This document shows positions 24,786 to 34,189 of a stretch of 64,000 bases of DNA, one piece after another (the first letter of the stretch is position 1; every line of letters starts with the position of its first letter). Under the pieces are notes generated by a model that saw only the letters and a list, made by a program, of their open reading frames with translations, did no database searches and was not told the DNA's origin. A program made the position numbers and the translations under genes. Source of the stretch: Sphingomonas lycopersici (lineage in GTDB: Bacteria > Pseudomonadota > Alphaproteobacteria > Sphingomonadales > Sphingomonadaceae); contig NZ_JANFAU010000006.1 in assembly GCF_026130605.1 (NCBI RefSeq), positions 232,445-296,444 on the forward strand, read 5' to 3'.

Positions 24786-27221
24786 ATGTCGATTGTTTCG
24801 CAGGCGCGTCTGCGTCTTCTCGCTGGTGCTGCGCTGATCGCGCTGCCCGCCGTCGCTCATGCCGCGCCGGCGCCCGCCGCCGACGCCGCCGCCGCGCCGG
24901 CCGAGGCGCCCGCCGATACCGCTGCCGATGCGAACGGCGGGCTGCAGGATGTCGTCGTCACCGCCACCAAGCGCGAGACCAATTTGCAGAAGACGCCGAT
25001 CGCGATCTCGGTGGTCGATCCGCAGGTGATGAAGGACCGCCACGTCCAGAGCCTGCTCGATCTCGCCGACGGCGGGGTTCCGTCGCTGCGCATCGCGACC
25101 TTCGAGGCGCGCCAGTCCGCGCTCACCGTCGGCATCCGCGGCATCGTGCCGTTCGACGCCAACCAGACCGCGCGCGACCAGGGCGTCGGCGTCTATATCG
25201 ACGGCGTCTATCTCGGCCGCCAGCAGGGGCTCAACGCCGCGCTGTTCGACGTCGAGCGGATCGAGGTGCTGCGCGGGCCGCAGGGCACCCTGTTCGGCCG
25301 CAATACCGAGGGCGGCGCGGTGAGCATCGTCACCCGCGCGCCGACCGGCGAATTCGGCGGCCGCGTTTCGGCCGGGGTCGGCAATTACGGCGGCTATAAC
25401 GGCGAATTGCACCTCAACCTGCCAGCGATCGCCAATATCTCGTTCAAGATCGACGGGCTCGTCCAGCATCAGGACGCGCTGGTGAAGAACCCGCTGCCGG
25501 GCAATTACGGCTGGGGCTATTACAACCGCTACGGCGGCCGCATCACCGCGTTGTGGAAGCCGGTCGACGGGCTGTCGGTCGAGCTGTCCTACGATCGCGC
25601 GCGTGACGAGAACACGCCCTTCTACAGCCAGCTGGTCAATTACAACCCGAAGAACCTGCCGGTCGCGACGCTGGCGCAGATCAACGCCAACAACGGCAAG
25701 CTGCCCGCCGGGATGATCGCGCCGCTCTCGCCGCTGGTGAAGGTGAGCGGCGACAAGCGGATGGACGTCGCCGATATCGGCGTGCCGCAGCAGCTCAGCG
25801 TCGACAAGACCGACGGTTTCGCGGCGACGATCCGCTACAAGGCCTCGCCCGATATCGAGCTGCGCTCGATCACCGCATGGCGCGGCGTGACGACCGACCA
25901 GTGGGACAATTCGGGCGGCGCGCACCGCACCGTGTTCCTGCCCAATGCCAAGTTCAGCCGCTACAGCCTGTCGTGGCTCCACCAGCGCCAGTTCAGCCAG
26001 GAGCTGCAGGCGGTCGGCAGCCTGCCCAACCTCGATTACGCGGCCGGGCTCTATTATTTCACCGAGCGCGCGCAGGAAGAGGCGGCGACCCCGTCGACCA
26101 ACCAGTGGAACGCCGACGGCACCGGCTATACCGTGCTCAGCCCGGTCGTCACCGGCCCGATCGCCTCGGGCAATCAGGGCTGGGCGCCCGACAATTGGTT
26201 CCGCCAGCGCGGCAGCTGGGCGCGCGCGCGCAGCTACGCCGCCTTCGCGCAGGCCACCTACACCCCCGAAGGGCTGGACATGTTCCACCTGACGGTCGGC
26301 GGCCGCTACACCAAGGACAAGCGCTACGGCCGGCTCTATCTCGTCTCGGGTGCGGCGACGCCGTGGGAATTCCGCTTCGACAAGAGCCGGTTCGATCCGA
26401 TGGTCACGCTGGCGGTGGACGCGGCGCAGGGGGTCAACCTCTACGCCAAATATTCGACCGGCTATCGTGCCGGCGGCGCCAACGACCGGTCGAGCAACTT
26501 CGGCGCGTTCGGGCCGGAATCGGTCAAGGCCTATGAAGTCGGCGCCAAGATGGATCTGCTCGACCATCGCGTCCGCCTCAACCTCGCCGGCTATATCATG
26601 GACCGTTCGGGCACCCAGATCGACTTCGACCACGTCGATACCAACCCGTTCCTGCCGGGCACCAGCACCCCGAACCCGACCTTCAACCTCCATACCGAGG
26701 ATACCGCCAACGCGCCGGGCAATTCCAAGATCCGCGGCGTCGAGGCCGAGCTGACGGTCAAGCCGGTCGACGGGCTGACGATGGGCGCGTCCTACGCCTA
26801 TACCTACACCCATATCCCGCCGACGCCGAACCCGCAGGATGCGGGCAAGCTGACCCAGGTGTTCGTGGTGTTCACCCCGCGCAACGCGGCGTCGGGCTTC
26901 GTCGATTATGAAATGCCGGTCGGCGGCGGCGACACCAAGATCCGGCTGCACCTCGACGCCAATTATGCGAGCAGCATGTACAGCTTCCAGAACGAGGCGA
27001 CCAAGACCCAGCCGAGCTTCGTCGTCAACGGCCGGATCGCGCTGACCGATATCCAGCTCAACGATCACGGGCAGAAGTTCACGCTCGCGGTGTGGAGCCG
27101 CAACCTGTTCAACGAGACGCACATCTATCGTCGCTCGTCGGCCAATGCCGCGGTGCTCGGCGATTACGCCAATTTCAACCCGCCGCGGACCTTCGGCGTG
27201 GAGGGCAGCGTCAACTTCTGA
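24786..27221 (+). CDS. TonB-dependent outer-membrane receptor
   Basis: Energy-coupled outer-membrane uptake channel, 811 residues. Signal peptide of about 26 residues (LLAGAALIALPAVAHA). Ala/Pro-rich linker, then TonB-box-like DVVVTATKRETNLQKTPIAI at about 56-75, plug domain (GVGVYIDGVYLGRQQG, VEVLRGPQGTLFGRNTEGGAV) to about residue 190, and a 22-strand barrel ending in Phe (EGSVNF). The plug motifs match the sphingomonad OAR/iron.complex group that often carries unknown organic substrates. No transporter or degradation genes are next to it; a strong terminator follows. Substrate unknown. Confidence 0.92.
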   Translation: MSIVSQARLRLLAGAALIALPAVAHAAPAPAADAAAAPAEAPADTAADANGGLQDVVVTATKRETNLQKTPIAISVVDPQVMKDRHVQSLLDLADGGVPSLRIATFEARQSALTVGIRGIVPFDANQTARDQGVGVYIDGVYLGRQQGLNAALFDVERIEVLRGPQGTLFGRNTEGGAVSIVTRAPTGEFGGRVSAGVGNYGGYNGELHLNLPAIANISFKIDGLVQHQDALVKNPLPGNYGWGYYNRYGGRITALWKPVDGLSVELSYDRARDENTPFYSQLVNYNPKNLPVATLAQINANNGKLPAGMIAPLSPLVKVSGDKRMDVADIGVPQQLSVDKTDGFAATIRYKASPDIELRSITAWRGVTTDQWDNSGGAHRTVFLPNAKFSRYSLSWLHQRQFSQELQAVGSLPNLDYAAGLYYFTERAQEEAATPSTNQWNADGTGYTVLSPVVTGPIASGNQGWAPDNWFRQRGSWARARSYAAFAQATYTPEGLDMFHLTVGGRYTKDKRYGRLYLVSGAATPWEFRFDKSRFDPMVTLAVDAAQGVNLYAKYSTGYRAGGANDRSSNFGAFGPESVKAYEVGAKMDLLDHRVRLNLAGYIMDRSGTQIDFDHVDTNPFLPGTSTPNPTFNLHTEDTANAPGNSKIRGVEAELTVKPVDGLTMGASYAYTYTHIPPTPNPQDAGKLTQVFVVFTPRNAASGFVDYEMPVGGGDTKIRLHLDANYASSMYSFQNEATKTQPSFVVNGRIALTDIQLNDHGQKFTLAVWSRNLFNETHIYRRSSANAAVLGDYANFNPPRTFGVEGSVNF

Positions 27222-27244
27222 CCGTTTCGGTCAAAAGCGGGATC

Positions 27245-27277
27245 GGGCGGGGAGGCGATGCTTCCCCGCCCTTTTTT
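27245..27277 (+). terminator. Rho-independent terminator of the TonB receptor gene
   Basis: Stem GGGCGGGGA (27245-27253) with TCCCCGCCC (27263-27271), loop of 9, then six T residues. The clearest intrinsic terminator in the window. Confidence 0.92.
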
Positions 27278-27311
27278 GTTCGACTCGGTTGCGGGTCCAA
27301 CTCTCTCTCCT

Positions 27312-27394
27312 CCGTTCGGGCTGAGCTTGTCGAAGCCCTGCGCTTTTCTTCGCAAGGAAGAAGGACAGCCCTTCGACAAGCTCAGGGCGAACGG
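27312..27394. repeat. REP-like palindromic element, copy 4
   Basis: Full-length copy: CCGTTCGGGCTGAGCTTGTC on the left, CTTCGACAAGCTCAGGGCGA then ACGG on the right. Lies between the TonB receptor terminator and the convergent kinase gene. Confidence 0.92.
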
Positions 27395-27409
27395 ATCTTC
27401 TTCGAACTT

Positions 27410-28768
27410 CTAGCCGCCTGCGATCGGCAGCCGGATCGTCACCCGCAGCCCGGGGGCGGCGTCTTCGAGCGACAGGGTGCCGCGATGCAGCCGCGCCACC
27501 GCATCGACCAGCGGCAGCCCCAGGCCGTGCCCGGCGTTGTGGCGGCTCGGTTCGAGCCGGCCGAAGCGGCGCAGCGCGAGCGCACGGTCGCCCGGCGCGA
27601 TGCCGGGGCCGTTGTCGCGCACCATGATCTCCGCGGCGGCCCCCGCCCCGGTCTCCGCGCGCGTCACCGCCAGCGTGATCGTCACGCCGGGCGGGGTGTA
27701 GCGCAGCGCATTCTCGATCAGGTTGATCAGCGCCTGGCTGAGCAATTGGCGATCGCCCTCGATCCGCACCGGGGCGCAGCGGCCGAGCACCAGCTCGTGC
27801 CCCGATTCGGCGGCGACCGCGGTCATCATCTCGCCGATCTCGCCGACCAGCGCGCCGAGATCGAGCGACGCGAAGCCGGCGCGGCGATCGCCGCCCTCCA
27901 CCTCGGCGATGCGCAGCGTCGCGGCGAACATCGCGAGCAGCGCGTCGCACTGGTCCATCGCCTCGCCGATCTCGTCGGCGAGGCCCGCCGCATCGGGGCG
28001 CGCGGCGATCAGCGCGAGCCGGCCGCGCAGCCGCGCGAGCGGGGTGCGCATGTCGTGCGCGATATCGTTGCTGACGTTGCTGATCTGTCGCATCAGCTCG
28101 GCGATGCGATCGAGCATATGGTTGAAGGTCGCGGCCTGTTCGGCGAAGGCGCCGCCGGCGGGATCGACCGTGATGCGGCGCTGCATGTCGCCGTCGATGA
28201 TCGCGCGCGCGGTTTCGCGCACCTCGCCGATCCGCCGGCTGACCAGCGCGCCGAACAGCGCCGTCCCCGCCAGCACGATCAGCACGATCGACCCGAACCC
28301 GAGCATATAGAGCCGGCGGCGCGCCTTGTTCTCGCGGTCGATCGGTTCGGTCTCGGCGATCGTCGTCAGCGTCAGCCCGCCGCCGGCGTCGCGGACCAGC
28401 GCGCGCCCCGCGGAAAGCCCGGTGATGCGGTCGCGTCGCCCGAGCGTCGAATAACCCAGTGCGAGCGGGCGGGCGAGGCGGACGTTGCCGCCCAGCCAAT
28501 GCCCGCCCGCATCGGTCAGCATGAAGCCGACATTGCCGGTGTCGCGCTCGTCGGTGATCACGTTGATCCGCCCGATAATCGCTGCGACGTCGCCGGGGCG
28601 GGTCTGCGACAGCACCGCGTCGCTCAGCGCGTCGATCCGCTCGTCCACCAGTTCGACGATCGCGCGCTGCGTCGCGCGATAGGTGGCGAACCCGGTCAGC
28701 GCGACCGCGAGGAAGAAGACCAGCAGGAAGGCGAGCGTCAACGATCGCAGCGACCGCGGTGCCGGCAT
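27410..28768 (-). CDS. HAMP-domain sensor histidine kinase
   Basis: 452 residues. Membrane helices at about 11-29 and 154-176 flank a periplasmic sensor of about 125 residues; HAMP linker to about residue 230. Phosphotransfer motif SNDIAHDMRTPLARLR with His238, N box LINLIENALRYTPPG, G1 VRDNGPGIA, G2 GHGLGLPLV. The HDMRTP variant is common in sphingomonad kinases near TonB receptors. Downstream of its response regulator with a 68-base gap that contains a hairpin. Confidence 0.92.
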   Translation of the reverse strand: MPAPRSLRSLTLAFLLVFFLAVALTGFATYRATQRAIVELVDERIDALSDAVLSQTRPGDVAAIIGRINVITDERDTGNVGFMLTDAGGHWLGGNVRLARPLALGYSTLGRRDRITGLSAGRALVRDAGGGLTLTTIAETEPIDRENKARRRLYMLGFGSIVLIVLAGTALFGALVSRRIGEVRETARAIIDGDMQRRITVDPAGGAFAEQAATFNHMLDRIAELMRQISNVSNDIAHDMRTPLARLRGRLALIAARPDAAGLADEIGEAMDQCDALLAMFAATLRIAEVEGGDRRAGFASLDLGALVGEIGEMMTAVAAESGHELVLGRCAPVRIEGDRQLLSQALINLIENALRYTPPGVTITLAVTRAETGAGAAAEIMVRDNGPGIAPGDRALALRRFGRLEPSRHNAGHGLGLPLVDAVARLHRGTLSLEDAAPGLRVTIRLPIAGG

Positions 28769-28802
28769 TTTCTAAAGTCCGTTTTGCGGGCCGGTGCCGC
28801 GC

Positions 28803-28825
28803 GAAATGACCCGACGGGGCATTTC
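28803..28825. other. Near-perfect palindrome between regulator and kinase genes
   Basis: Arms GAAATG and CATTTC enclose CCCG and CGGG (10 of 11 pairs match). It lies within the transcript between the regulator stop (28837) and kinase start (28768). The hairpin could lower kinase expression relative to the regulator or act as an RNA-processing site. Confidence 0.4.
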
Positions 28826-28836
28826 CAAAAAAGCTC

Positions 28837-29526
28837 TCAATCTCGGAGCATGTAACCGACGCCGCGCACCGTGACGATCGGATCGTCCTCGCCGTCGGCC
28901 ATCAGCTTGCGCCGCAGCGCGCGGATCTGGACGTCGACGATGTTGGTGGTCGGTTCGAAATCATAGCCCCAGACGCGCTCGATCAGCATCGCGCGGGTCA
29001 GCACCGTGCCGGCGTTGCGCGCCAGCTCGGCGAGCAATTGCAGCTCCAGCTTGACCAGGTCGAGCGGGCGTTCGCCGCGCCACGCGCGGAACCGCGTCGG
29101 GCTGACGGTGATGTCGCCGACGCAGATCGTGTCGCCGGTGCCGCCGCCGGTGCTGGTCCACTGCCGCCCGCGCACCAGCGCCTTGAGCCGCGCTTCCAGC
29201 TCCGCCGCGGGGGTCGGCTTGACGACATAATCGTCGGCGCCGGCCTCCAGCCCCTCGACCTTTTCGGCCGAGCGGCCGAGCGCGCTCAGCATCACCACGG
29301 GGAGCGTCTTGCCGCTCTCGCGCAGCCGCCGCAGGATCGCGGTGCCGTCCATATGCGGGAGCATCCGATCGAGGATCGCGGCGTCGAACGGTTCGCGATC
29401 GATCGCCTGCAATGCCGTCATGCCGTCGGGCGCCACCGTCACCGCATGATCCAGCGCGCGCAATTCCTCGGCCAGCGTCGCGGCATAGCCATCGTCGTCT
29501 TCCACCAGCAGCAGGTTCATGGCCAC
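28837..29526 (-). CDS. OmpR-family response regulator, partner of the HAMP kinase
   Basis: 229 residues. Receiver with acidic residues EDDD at 9-12, phospho-acceptor Asp53 in AAILDRMLPHMDG, Lys103 in DDYVVKPT. C-terminal winged helix from about residue 130 (VRGVGYMLRD at the end). First gene of a two-gene operon convergent with the TonB receptor. The upstream region carries a near-perfect 18-bp palindrome, a candidate autoregulatory site. Confidence 0.93.
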   Translation of the reverse strand: MAMNLLLVEDDDGYAATLAEELRALDHAVTVAPDGMTALQAIDREPFDAAILDRMLPHMDGTAILRRLRESGKTLPVVMLSALGRSAEKVEGLEAGADDYVVKPTPAAELEARLKALVRGRQWTSTGGGTGDTICVGDITVSPTRFRAWRGERPLDLVKLELQLLAELARNAGTVLTRAMLIERVWGYDFEPTTNIVDVQIRALRRKLMADGEDDPIVTVRGVGYMLRD

Positions 29527-29545
29527 ACCTCATCCAACAATCATT

Positions 29546-29563
29546 TACCGACATATGGCGGTA
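29546..29563. promoter_or_regulatory. 18-bp palindrome in the divergent promoter of the regulator
   Basis: TACCGACATATGGCGGTA: 8 of 9 base pairs match around the centre CATATG. It lies 20 bases upstream of the response regulator start and about 85 bases upstream of the divergent flavoprotein gene. Confidence 0.45.
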
Positions 29564-29587
29564 GCGGCCGCGGACCAAGTGAACGTT

Positions 29588-29600
29588 CTGTCATTGACAG
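29588..29600. promoter_or_regulatory. Perfect 13-bp palindrome upstream of the flavoprotein gene
   Basis: CTGTCA-T-TGACAG, perfect 6-bp arms, about 50 bases before the flavoprotein start at 29649. A TTGACA is included in it, so it may overlap a -35 element. Confidence 0.4.
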
Positions 29601-29648
29601 CCGCGCCGCTTTCGCGTGGTGGGGCGGGAAGGATAGAGCGAGGATGCG

Positions 29649-30881
29649 ATGAGCGAGCATTACGACGTGCTGATCGTTGGGGGGGGCCACGGCGGCGCGC
29701 AGGCGGCGGTGGCGCTCCGGCAGCGCAAGTTCGCCGGCACGATCGCGATCGTCGGTGATGAGCCCGAGCTTCCCTATGAGCGCCCGCCGCTGTCGAAGGA
29801 CTATCTGTCGCGCGAGAAGGAGTTCGAGCGCATCCTGATCCGCCCCGCGGCCTTCTGGGCGGACAAGGAGGTGGCGATGCTGCTCGGCCGGCGCGTCGTC
29901 TCGGTTGACGCGGCGGCGCATCGGGTGACCACCGACGACGGCGCGACGATCGATTACGGCAAACTGATCTGGGCGACCGGCGGCAGCCCGCGGCGGCTGA
30001 CCTGCGACGGCCACGACCTCACCGGGGTCCATGCGGTGCGCACCCGCGCCGATGTCGACCGGCTGATGGGCGAGCTCGAGGCGACGCGCCGCGTGGTGGT
30101 GATCGGCGGCGGCTATATCGGGCTTGAGGCGGCGGCGGTGCTCGCCAAGCTCGGCAAGCAGGTGACGGTGCTCGAGGCGCTGCCGCGCGTGCTGGCGCGC
30201 GTCGCGGGCGAGCCCTTGTCGCGCTTCTACGAGGCGGAGCATCGCGCGCATGGCGTCGAGGTGCGGCTCGGCGCGATGGTCGCCGGGCTGGAGGAGCGCG
30301 ACGGCGCGGTGTCGGGGGTCAGGCTCGCCGACGGGGAAATCCTGCCGTGCGAAATGGTTATCGTCGGGATCGGCATCGTCCCCGCGGTCGAGCCGCTGAT
30401 CGCGGCGGGCGCGGCCGGGGGCAACGGGGTCGATGTCGATGCGCATTGCCGCACCAGCCTCGCCGACATCTATGCGATCGGCGATTGCGCCGCGCATGAG
30501 AGCGGCTTCGCGGGGGGCGCGCGGATCCGGCTCGAATCGGTCCAGAACGCCAATGATCAGGCGATGACGGTGGCCAAATCGATCACCGGCGAGCCGCAGG
30601 CTTATGACGCGGTGCCGTGGTTCTGGTCGAACCAATATGACCTCCGCCTCCAGACGGTCGGGCTGTCGACCGGGCATGACGAGGTGGTGGTGCGCGGCGA
30701 TATCGCGGCGCGGTCGTTCAGCGTGATCTATCTCAAGGCGGGGCGGGTGATCGCGCTCGATTGCGTCAACGCGACCAAGGATTATGTCCAGGGGCGCGCA
30801 TTGGTGGTGGGCGGCGCGGCGATCGCGCCGGAACGACTTGCCGACGCGAGCGTCCCGCTCAAGGAGATTAGCGCGGCTTAG
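29649..30881 (+). CDS. FAD/NAD(P)-dependent ferredoxin (rubredoxin/putidaredoxin) reductase-like protein
   Basis: 410 residues. FAD-binding [19 protein letters not shown] at residues 6-24, NAD-binding [17 protein letters not shown] at about 139-155, second FAD motif IYAIGDCA near residue 276 (all spacing as in PdR/ThcD/BphA4-type oxygenase-coupled reductases), C-terminal [16 protein letters not shown]. It would pass electrons from NADH to a [2Fe-2S] ferredoxin feeding a P450 or oxygenase; no ferredoxin or P450 is in this window. Divergent from a two-component system, upstream of frmA but separated by 108 bases. Confidence 0.88.
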   Translation: MSEHYDVLIVGGGHGGAQAAVALRQRKFAGTIAIVGDEPELPYERPPLSKDYLSREKEFERILIRPAAFWADKEVAMLLGRRVVSVDAAAHRVTTDDGATIDYGKLIWATGGSPRRLTCDGHDLTGVHAVRTRADVDRLMGELEATRRVVVIGGGYIGLEAAAVLAKLGKQVTVLEALPRVLARVAGEPLSRFYEAEHRAHGVEVRLGAMVAGLEERDGAVSGVRLADGEILPCEMVIVGIGIVPAVEPLIAAGAAGGNGVDVDAHCRTSLADIYAIGDCAAHESGFAGGARIRLESVQNANDQAMTVAKSITGEPQAYDAVPWFWSNQYDLRLQTVGLSTGHDEVVVRGDIAARSFSVIYLKAGRVIALDCVNATKDYVQGRALVVGGAAIAPERLADASVPLKEISAA

Positions 30882-30900
30882 AGCCGATCGATATTCGGCT
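30882..30900 (+). terminator. Weak hairpin just after the flavoprotein stop
   Basis: AGCCGA (30882-30887) and TCGGCT (30895-30900), immediately after TAG and followed by TAA. Stem is short and there is no T-run. Confidence 0.3.
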
Positions 30901-30989
30901 TAACAGCGCGCACGCGGTCTTGCCTTTTGCCGTCACGCCGGCCTTTGATCCGGCATCCCGATGCTACAATCCAACAGGAGCCTGCCAGC

Positions 30990-32096
30990 ATGAAAACCCG
31001 CGCCGCCGTCGCGTTCGAGGCGAAGAAGCCGCTGGAGATCGTCGAACTCGATCTCGAAGGCCCCAAGGCGGGCGAGGTGCTGGTCGAGATCATGGCGACC
31101 GGCATCTGCCACACCGACGCCTATACGCTCGACGGGTTCGATTCGGAGGGGCTGTTCCCCTCGATCCTCGGGCATGAAGGCTGCGGCATCGTCCGCGAGG
31201 TGGGGCCGGGGGTGACCAGCGTCGCGCCCGACGATCACGTCATTCCGCTCTACACGCCGGAGTGCCGCCAGTGTAAATCGTGCCTCAGCCAGAAGACCAA
31301 TTTGTGCACCGCGATCCGCGCGACGCAGGGCAAGGGGCTGATGCCCGACGGCACCAGCCGGTTCAGCTACAAGGGCCAGACCATCTATCACTACATGGGC
31401 TGCTCGACCTTCTCGAACTTCACCGTGCTGCCCGAGATCGCGGTGGCGAAGATCCGCACCGACGCGCCGTTCGACACCAGCTGCTATATCGGTTGCGGGG
31501 TCACCACCGGGGTCGGCGCGGTGGTCAACACCGCCAAGGTTGAGCCGGGCGCGACCGTCATCGTCTTCGGGCTCGGCGGGATCGGCTTGAACGTGATCCA
31601 GGGCGCCAAGTTCGCCGGCGCGGCGCGGATCATCGGCGTCGATATCAACCCCGATCGCGAGGCATGGGGCCGCAAGTTCGGGATGACCGATTTCGTCAAT
31701 CCGAAGGATGTCGGCGATATCGTCCAGCATCTCATCGCGATGACCGACGGCGGCGGCGATTATACCTTCGATTGCACCGGCAACACCGTGGTGATGCGCC
31801 AGGCGCTCGAATCGGCGCACCGCGGCTGGGGCGAATCGATCGTCATCGGGGTCGCCGAATCGGGCAAGGAAATCGCGACGCGGCCGTTCCAGCTCGTCAC
31901 CGGGCGGGTGTGGAAGGGCACCGCATTCGGCGGCGCGCGCGGCCGCACCGACGTGCCCAAGATCGTCGACTGGTATATGAACGGGCTGATCCAGATCGAT
32001 CCGATGATCACCCACCGGCTGTCGCTGGAGGAGATCAACAAGGGCTTCGACCTGATGCACGCGGGCGAGAGCATCCGTTCGGTCGTGGTCTATTGA
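30990..32096 (+). CDS. frmA: S-(hydroxymethyl)glutathione dehydrogenase / class III alcohol dehydrogenase
   Basis: Oxidises S-hydroxymethylglutathione, formed from formaldehyde and glutathione, to S-formylglutathione with NAD; also reduces S-nitrosoglutathione. 368 residues from the ATG at 30990 (AGGAG upstream); the frame extends back to 30927 without support. Catalytic zinc ligands Cys40 (GICHTDAY) and His61-Glu62 (GHEGCG), structural zinc cysteines 92, 95, 98 and 106 ([16 protein letters not shown]), Rossmann motif [12 protein letters not shown]. Overlaps fghA by TGATG; together they form the glutathione formaldehyde pathway. Confidence 0.96.
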   Translation: MKTRAAVAFEAKKPLEIVELDLEGPKAGEVLVEIMATGICHTDAYTLDGFDSEGLFPSILGHEGCGIVREVGPGVTSVAPDDHVIPLYTPECRQCKSCLSQKTNLCTAIRATQGKGLMPDGTSRFSYKGQTIYHYMGCSTFSNFTVLPEIAVAKIRTDAPFDTSCYIGCGVTTGVGAVVNTAKVEPGATVIVFGLGGIGLNVIQGAKFAGAARIIGVDINPDREAWGRKFGMTDFVNPKDVGDIVQHLIAMTDGGGDYTFDCTGNTVVMRQALESAHRGWGESIVIGVAESGKEIATRPFQLVTGRVWKGTAFGGARGRTDVPKIVDWYMNGLIQIDPMITHRLSLEEINKGFDLMHAGESIRSVVVY

Positions 32097-32932
32097 TGGA
32101 AACGGTCTCGACCAATCACGCGTTCGGCGGGGTGCAGGGCGTCTACCGCCACGCCTCCGCCGCGACCGGCACCGAGATGACCTTCGCGGTCTATGTCCCG
32201 CCGCATGCGCCGGGGGCGAAGCTGCCGGTGGTATGGTATCTCTCGGGGCTGACCTGCACCCACGCCAATGCCACCGAAAAGGGCGAATATCGCCGCGCGG
32301 CGGCGGAGCTGGGGCTGATCGTCGTGACGCCCGATACCAGCCCGCGGGGCGAAGGCGTGCCTGATGATCCCGACGGTGCCTATGATTTCGGGCTCGGCGC
32401 GGGCTTCTATGTCGACGCGACCGAGGCGCCCTGGGCGACGCATTATCGCATGTGGTCCTATATCACCGACGAATTGCCCGCGCTGGTCGCGGCGCATTTC
32501 CCGGTCGATATCGCGCGCCAGTCGATCACCGGGCATTCGATGGGTGGCCACGGCGCGCTGACGATCGGGCTCAGCTTCCCCGATCGCTATCGTGCGGTTT
32601 CGGCCTTTGCGCCGATCGTCGCGCCGTCGCAGGTGCCGTGGGGCGAGAAGGCGCTCGGCGGCTATCTCGGCGCGGACCGTGCGGCGTGGCGCAGGCACGA
32701 TGCGGTGGCGCTGATCGAGGATGGCGCGCGGGTGCCGGCGCTGCTGGTCGATCAGGGCGAGGCGGATCAGTTCCTTGCGGGACAGCTCCGGCCCGAGCTG
32801 CTTGCGGCGGCGTGCGAGAAGGCGGGGATTCCGCTGACGCTGCGGATGCAATCGGGATATGATCACAGCTATTATTTCATCTCCACCTTCATGGCCGATC
32901 ATCTCGCCTGGCATGCTAAGCGCTTGAAATAA
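32096..32932 (+). CDS. fghA: S-formylglutathione hydrolase
   Basis: Esterase that cleaves S-formylglutathione to formate and glutathione, completing formaldehyde detoxification. 278 residues. Starts in a TGATG overlap with frmA. Esterase-D fold: LPVVWYLSGLTCTHANATEK, nucleophile elbow GHSMGGHGA (Ser near 148), Asp in LLVDQGEADQF, His in SGYDHSYYF, giving the Ser-Asp-His triad. The longer frame beginning at 31664 overlaps frmA and is not coding. Confidence 0.96.
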   Translation: METVSTNHAFGGVQGVYRHASAATGTEMTFAVYVPPHAPGAKLPVVWYLSGLTCTHANATEKGEYRRAAAELGLIVVTPDTSPRGEGVPDDPDGAYDFGLGAGFYVDATEAPWATHYRMWSYITDELPALVAAHFPVDIARQSITGHSMGGHGALTIGLSFPDRYRAVSAFAPIVAPSQVPWGEKALGGYLGADRAAWRRHDAVALIEDGARVPALLVDQGEADQFLAGQLRPELLAAACEKAGIPLTLRMQSGYDHSYYFISTFMADHLAWHAKRLK

Positions 32933-32940
32933 CAGGGCCC

Positions 32941-33048
32941 CGTCATCCCGGCCTTGAGCCGGAATCCATCGTGCCGCACGCTCCTTGGCTAGAGCCTCTC
33001 GCCCTGCGCCTGCCCATCGATGGACCCCGGCTCAAGGCCGGGGTGACG
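32941..33048. repeat. Long inverted repeat between fghA and the SleB-like gene
   Basis: Arms CCCGGCCTTGAGCCGGAATC (from 32947) and its counterpart GGACCCCGGCTCAAGGCCGG (ending near 33041), with CGTCA at the left edge, TGACG at the right, and ATCCATCG/CGATGGA matching further in. Each arm also forms its own hairpin. Related single arms are at 24279 and 44149. Separates convergent genes. Confidence 0.85.
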
Positions 33049-33087
33049 GAGAGGATTCCGCCTGTCACTCGTGTGAACTTTGTGAAC

Positions 33088-34059
33088 TTAGCTGGTCGTC
33101 TCGCCTGCGTCCTCGGGCGCGGCGCCCTCAGGCGGCGCGACGTTGCGATGCACCCGTACCCCGGCGACGAGCGACGAATGCGCCGCGCCCGGCGTGGTCA
33201 CCGCCGCCGCGGGCGTGAGCTTCGCCGCGATCGCCGATTGGTCGCGGTGGATCGTCACCGACCCGACGGTCTCGCTGGCGCTGTCGCCGGCGTCGCCGCT
33301 GCGGTGCACCGTCACGCCGTTGCTAGCCCCTGCGAGCGTCATGCCGACTTCGGGCTCGAACCCGTCGTAGCGCTGGCGGAAGGCGAGCGCATTTTCCATC
33401 GCGTCGCGCCAGCGGTAGAAGATATGCGAGCCGACCATGCCGATTCGCGTCAGGCTCGGTGCCCACCATGGCGACACGTAATTGGCGTGATAATGCGTCG
33501 CCGACCCGACCGGGGCATAGACCTCGCCCGCCAGCGCCGCGAGCGCCACCGCGCGCGCCCGCGCCCAGGCGACTGGCTCGCGCGGGCGCATCAGCGATCC
33601 GTCGCAGGTGAAGGTGAACTGGCAACCGGTGCTGCGATCCGATCCCTGATAGACCACGCCGCACACGCTCTTGGGAAAGGCGCGGTCGCGGACGCGGTTG
33701 AGCACCACCTGCGCCACCGCGCGCTCGCCGTCGACCGGCTCGGAGCGCGCTTCGTAATAGACCGCCTGGGTCAGGCAATCGAGCGCGCGCGCGGCATCGT
33801 CGGGGGCCTGGATCCCGGTGTCGAACGCGGGCGCGGCGTTATAGACCGCGGGTCGCGCGATCCGCGCCAGCGCGGTTTCCTCGATCAGGTCGGTCGGCAC
33901 GTCGAGCTCGAGCCGCTCGAGCAATTCGCGCGGATCCTTCACCGGGCGCTGCGGCGCGCTGGCCGCGGCCAATGCGGCATAGCTCGGCGCCCGCTGCTGC
34001 GGCACGCACGAGGTTGCCAGCGCGAGGGCCGGCACGGCAAGAAGAATCGCTTTCAGCAT
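33088..34059 (-). CDS. Cell wall hydrolase, SleB (Hydrolase_2) family, putative lipoprotein
   Basis: 323 residues. Signal peptide with lipobox-like LALATSC (Cys18), so probably a lipoprotein or periplasmic protein. SleB-like domain at about 92-215: ALDCLTQAVYYEARSEPVDG with the catalytic Glu, AVAQVVLNRVRD, VCGVVYQGSDRSTGCQFTFT, and the Tyr/His-rich YAPVGSATHYHANYVSPWW. Cys positions suggest a disulfide. Expected lytic transglycosylase or hydrolase acting on peptidoglycan; function in a non-sporeformer is probably wall remodelling. The C-terminal 90 residues are low-complexity with repeats of VTVHRS/VTIHRD/VRVHRN and their role is unknown. Confidence 0.88.
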   Translation of the reverse strand: MLKAILLAVPALALATSCVPQQRAPSYAALAAASAPQRPVKDPRELLERLELDVPTDLIEETALARIARPAVYNAAPAFDTGIQAPDDAARALDCLTQAVYYEARSEPVDGERAVAQVVLNRVRDRAFPKSVCGVVYQGSDRSTGCQFTFTCDGSLMRPREPVAWARARAVALAALAGEVYAPVGSATHYHANYVSPWWAPSLTRIGMVGSHIFYRWRDAMENALAFRQRYDGFEPEVGMTLAGASNGVTVHRSGDAGDSASETVGSVTIHRDQSAIAAKLTPAAAVTTPGAAHSSLVAGVRVHRNVAPPEGAAPEDAGETTS

Positions 34060-34189
34060 CGCCCCCGACCGAAACAGCGGTCGATCACGGGGTAAATCAG
34101 AGCGGCTAAGAGGCGGTTAACGGCGGCGGCGCTTGTCGCGCGACCGTTATTGCCGCACACCGTGAAACCAGGCGGAAGAAGGGGTGGGG

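Noticed and set aside
24711..27122. An 803-codon open frame antisense to the TonB receptor
   Set aside because: No recognisable motifs; the sense frame is a complete receptor with signal peptide and terminator.
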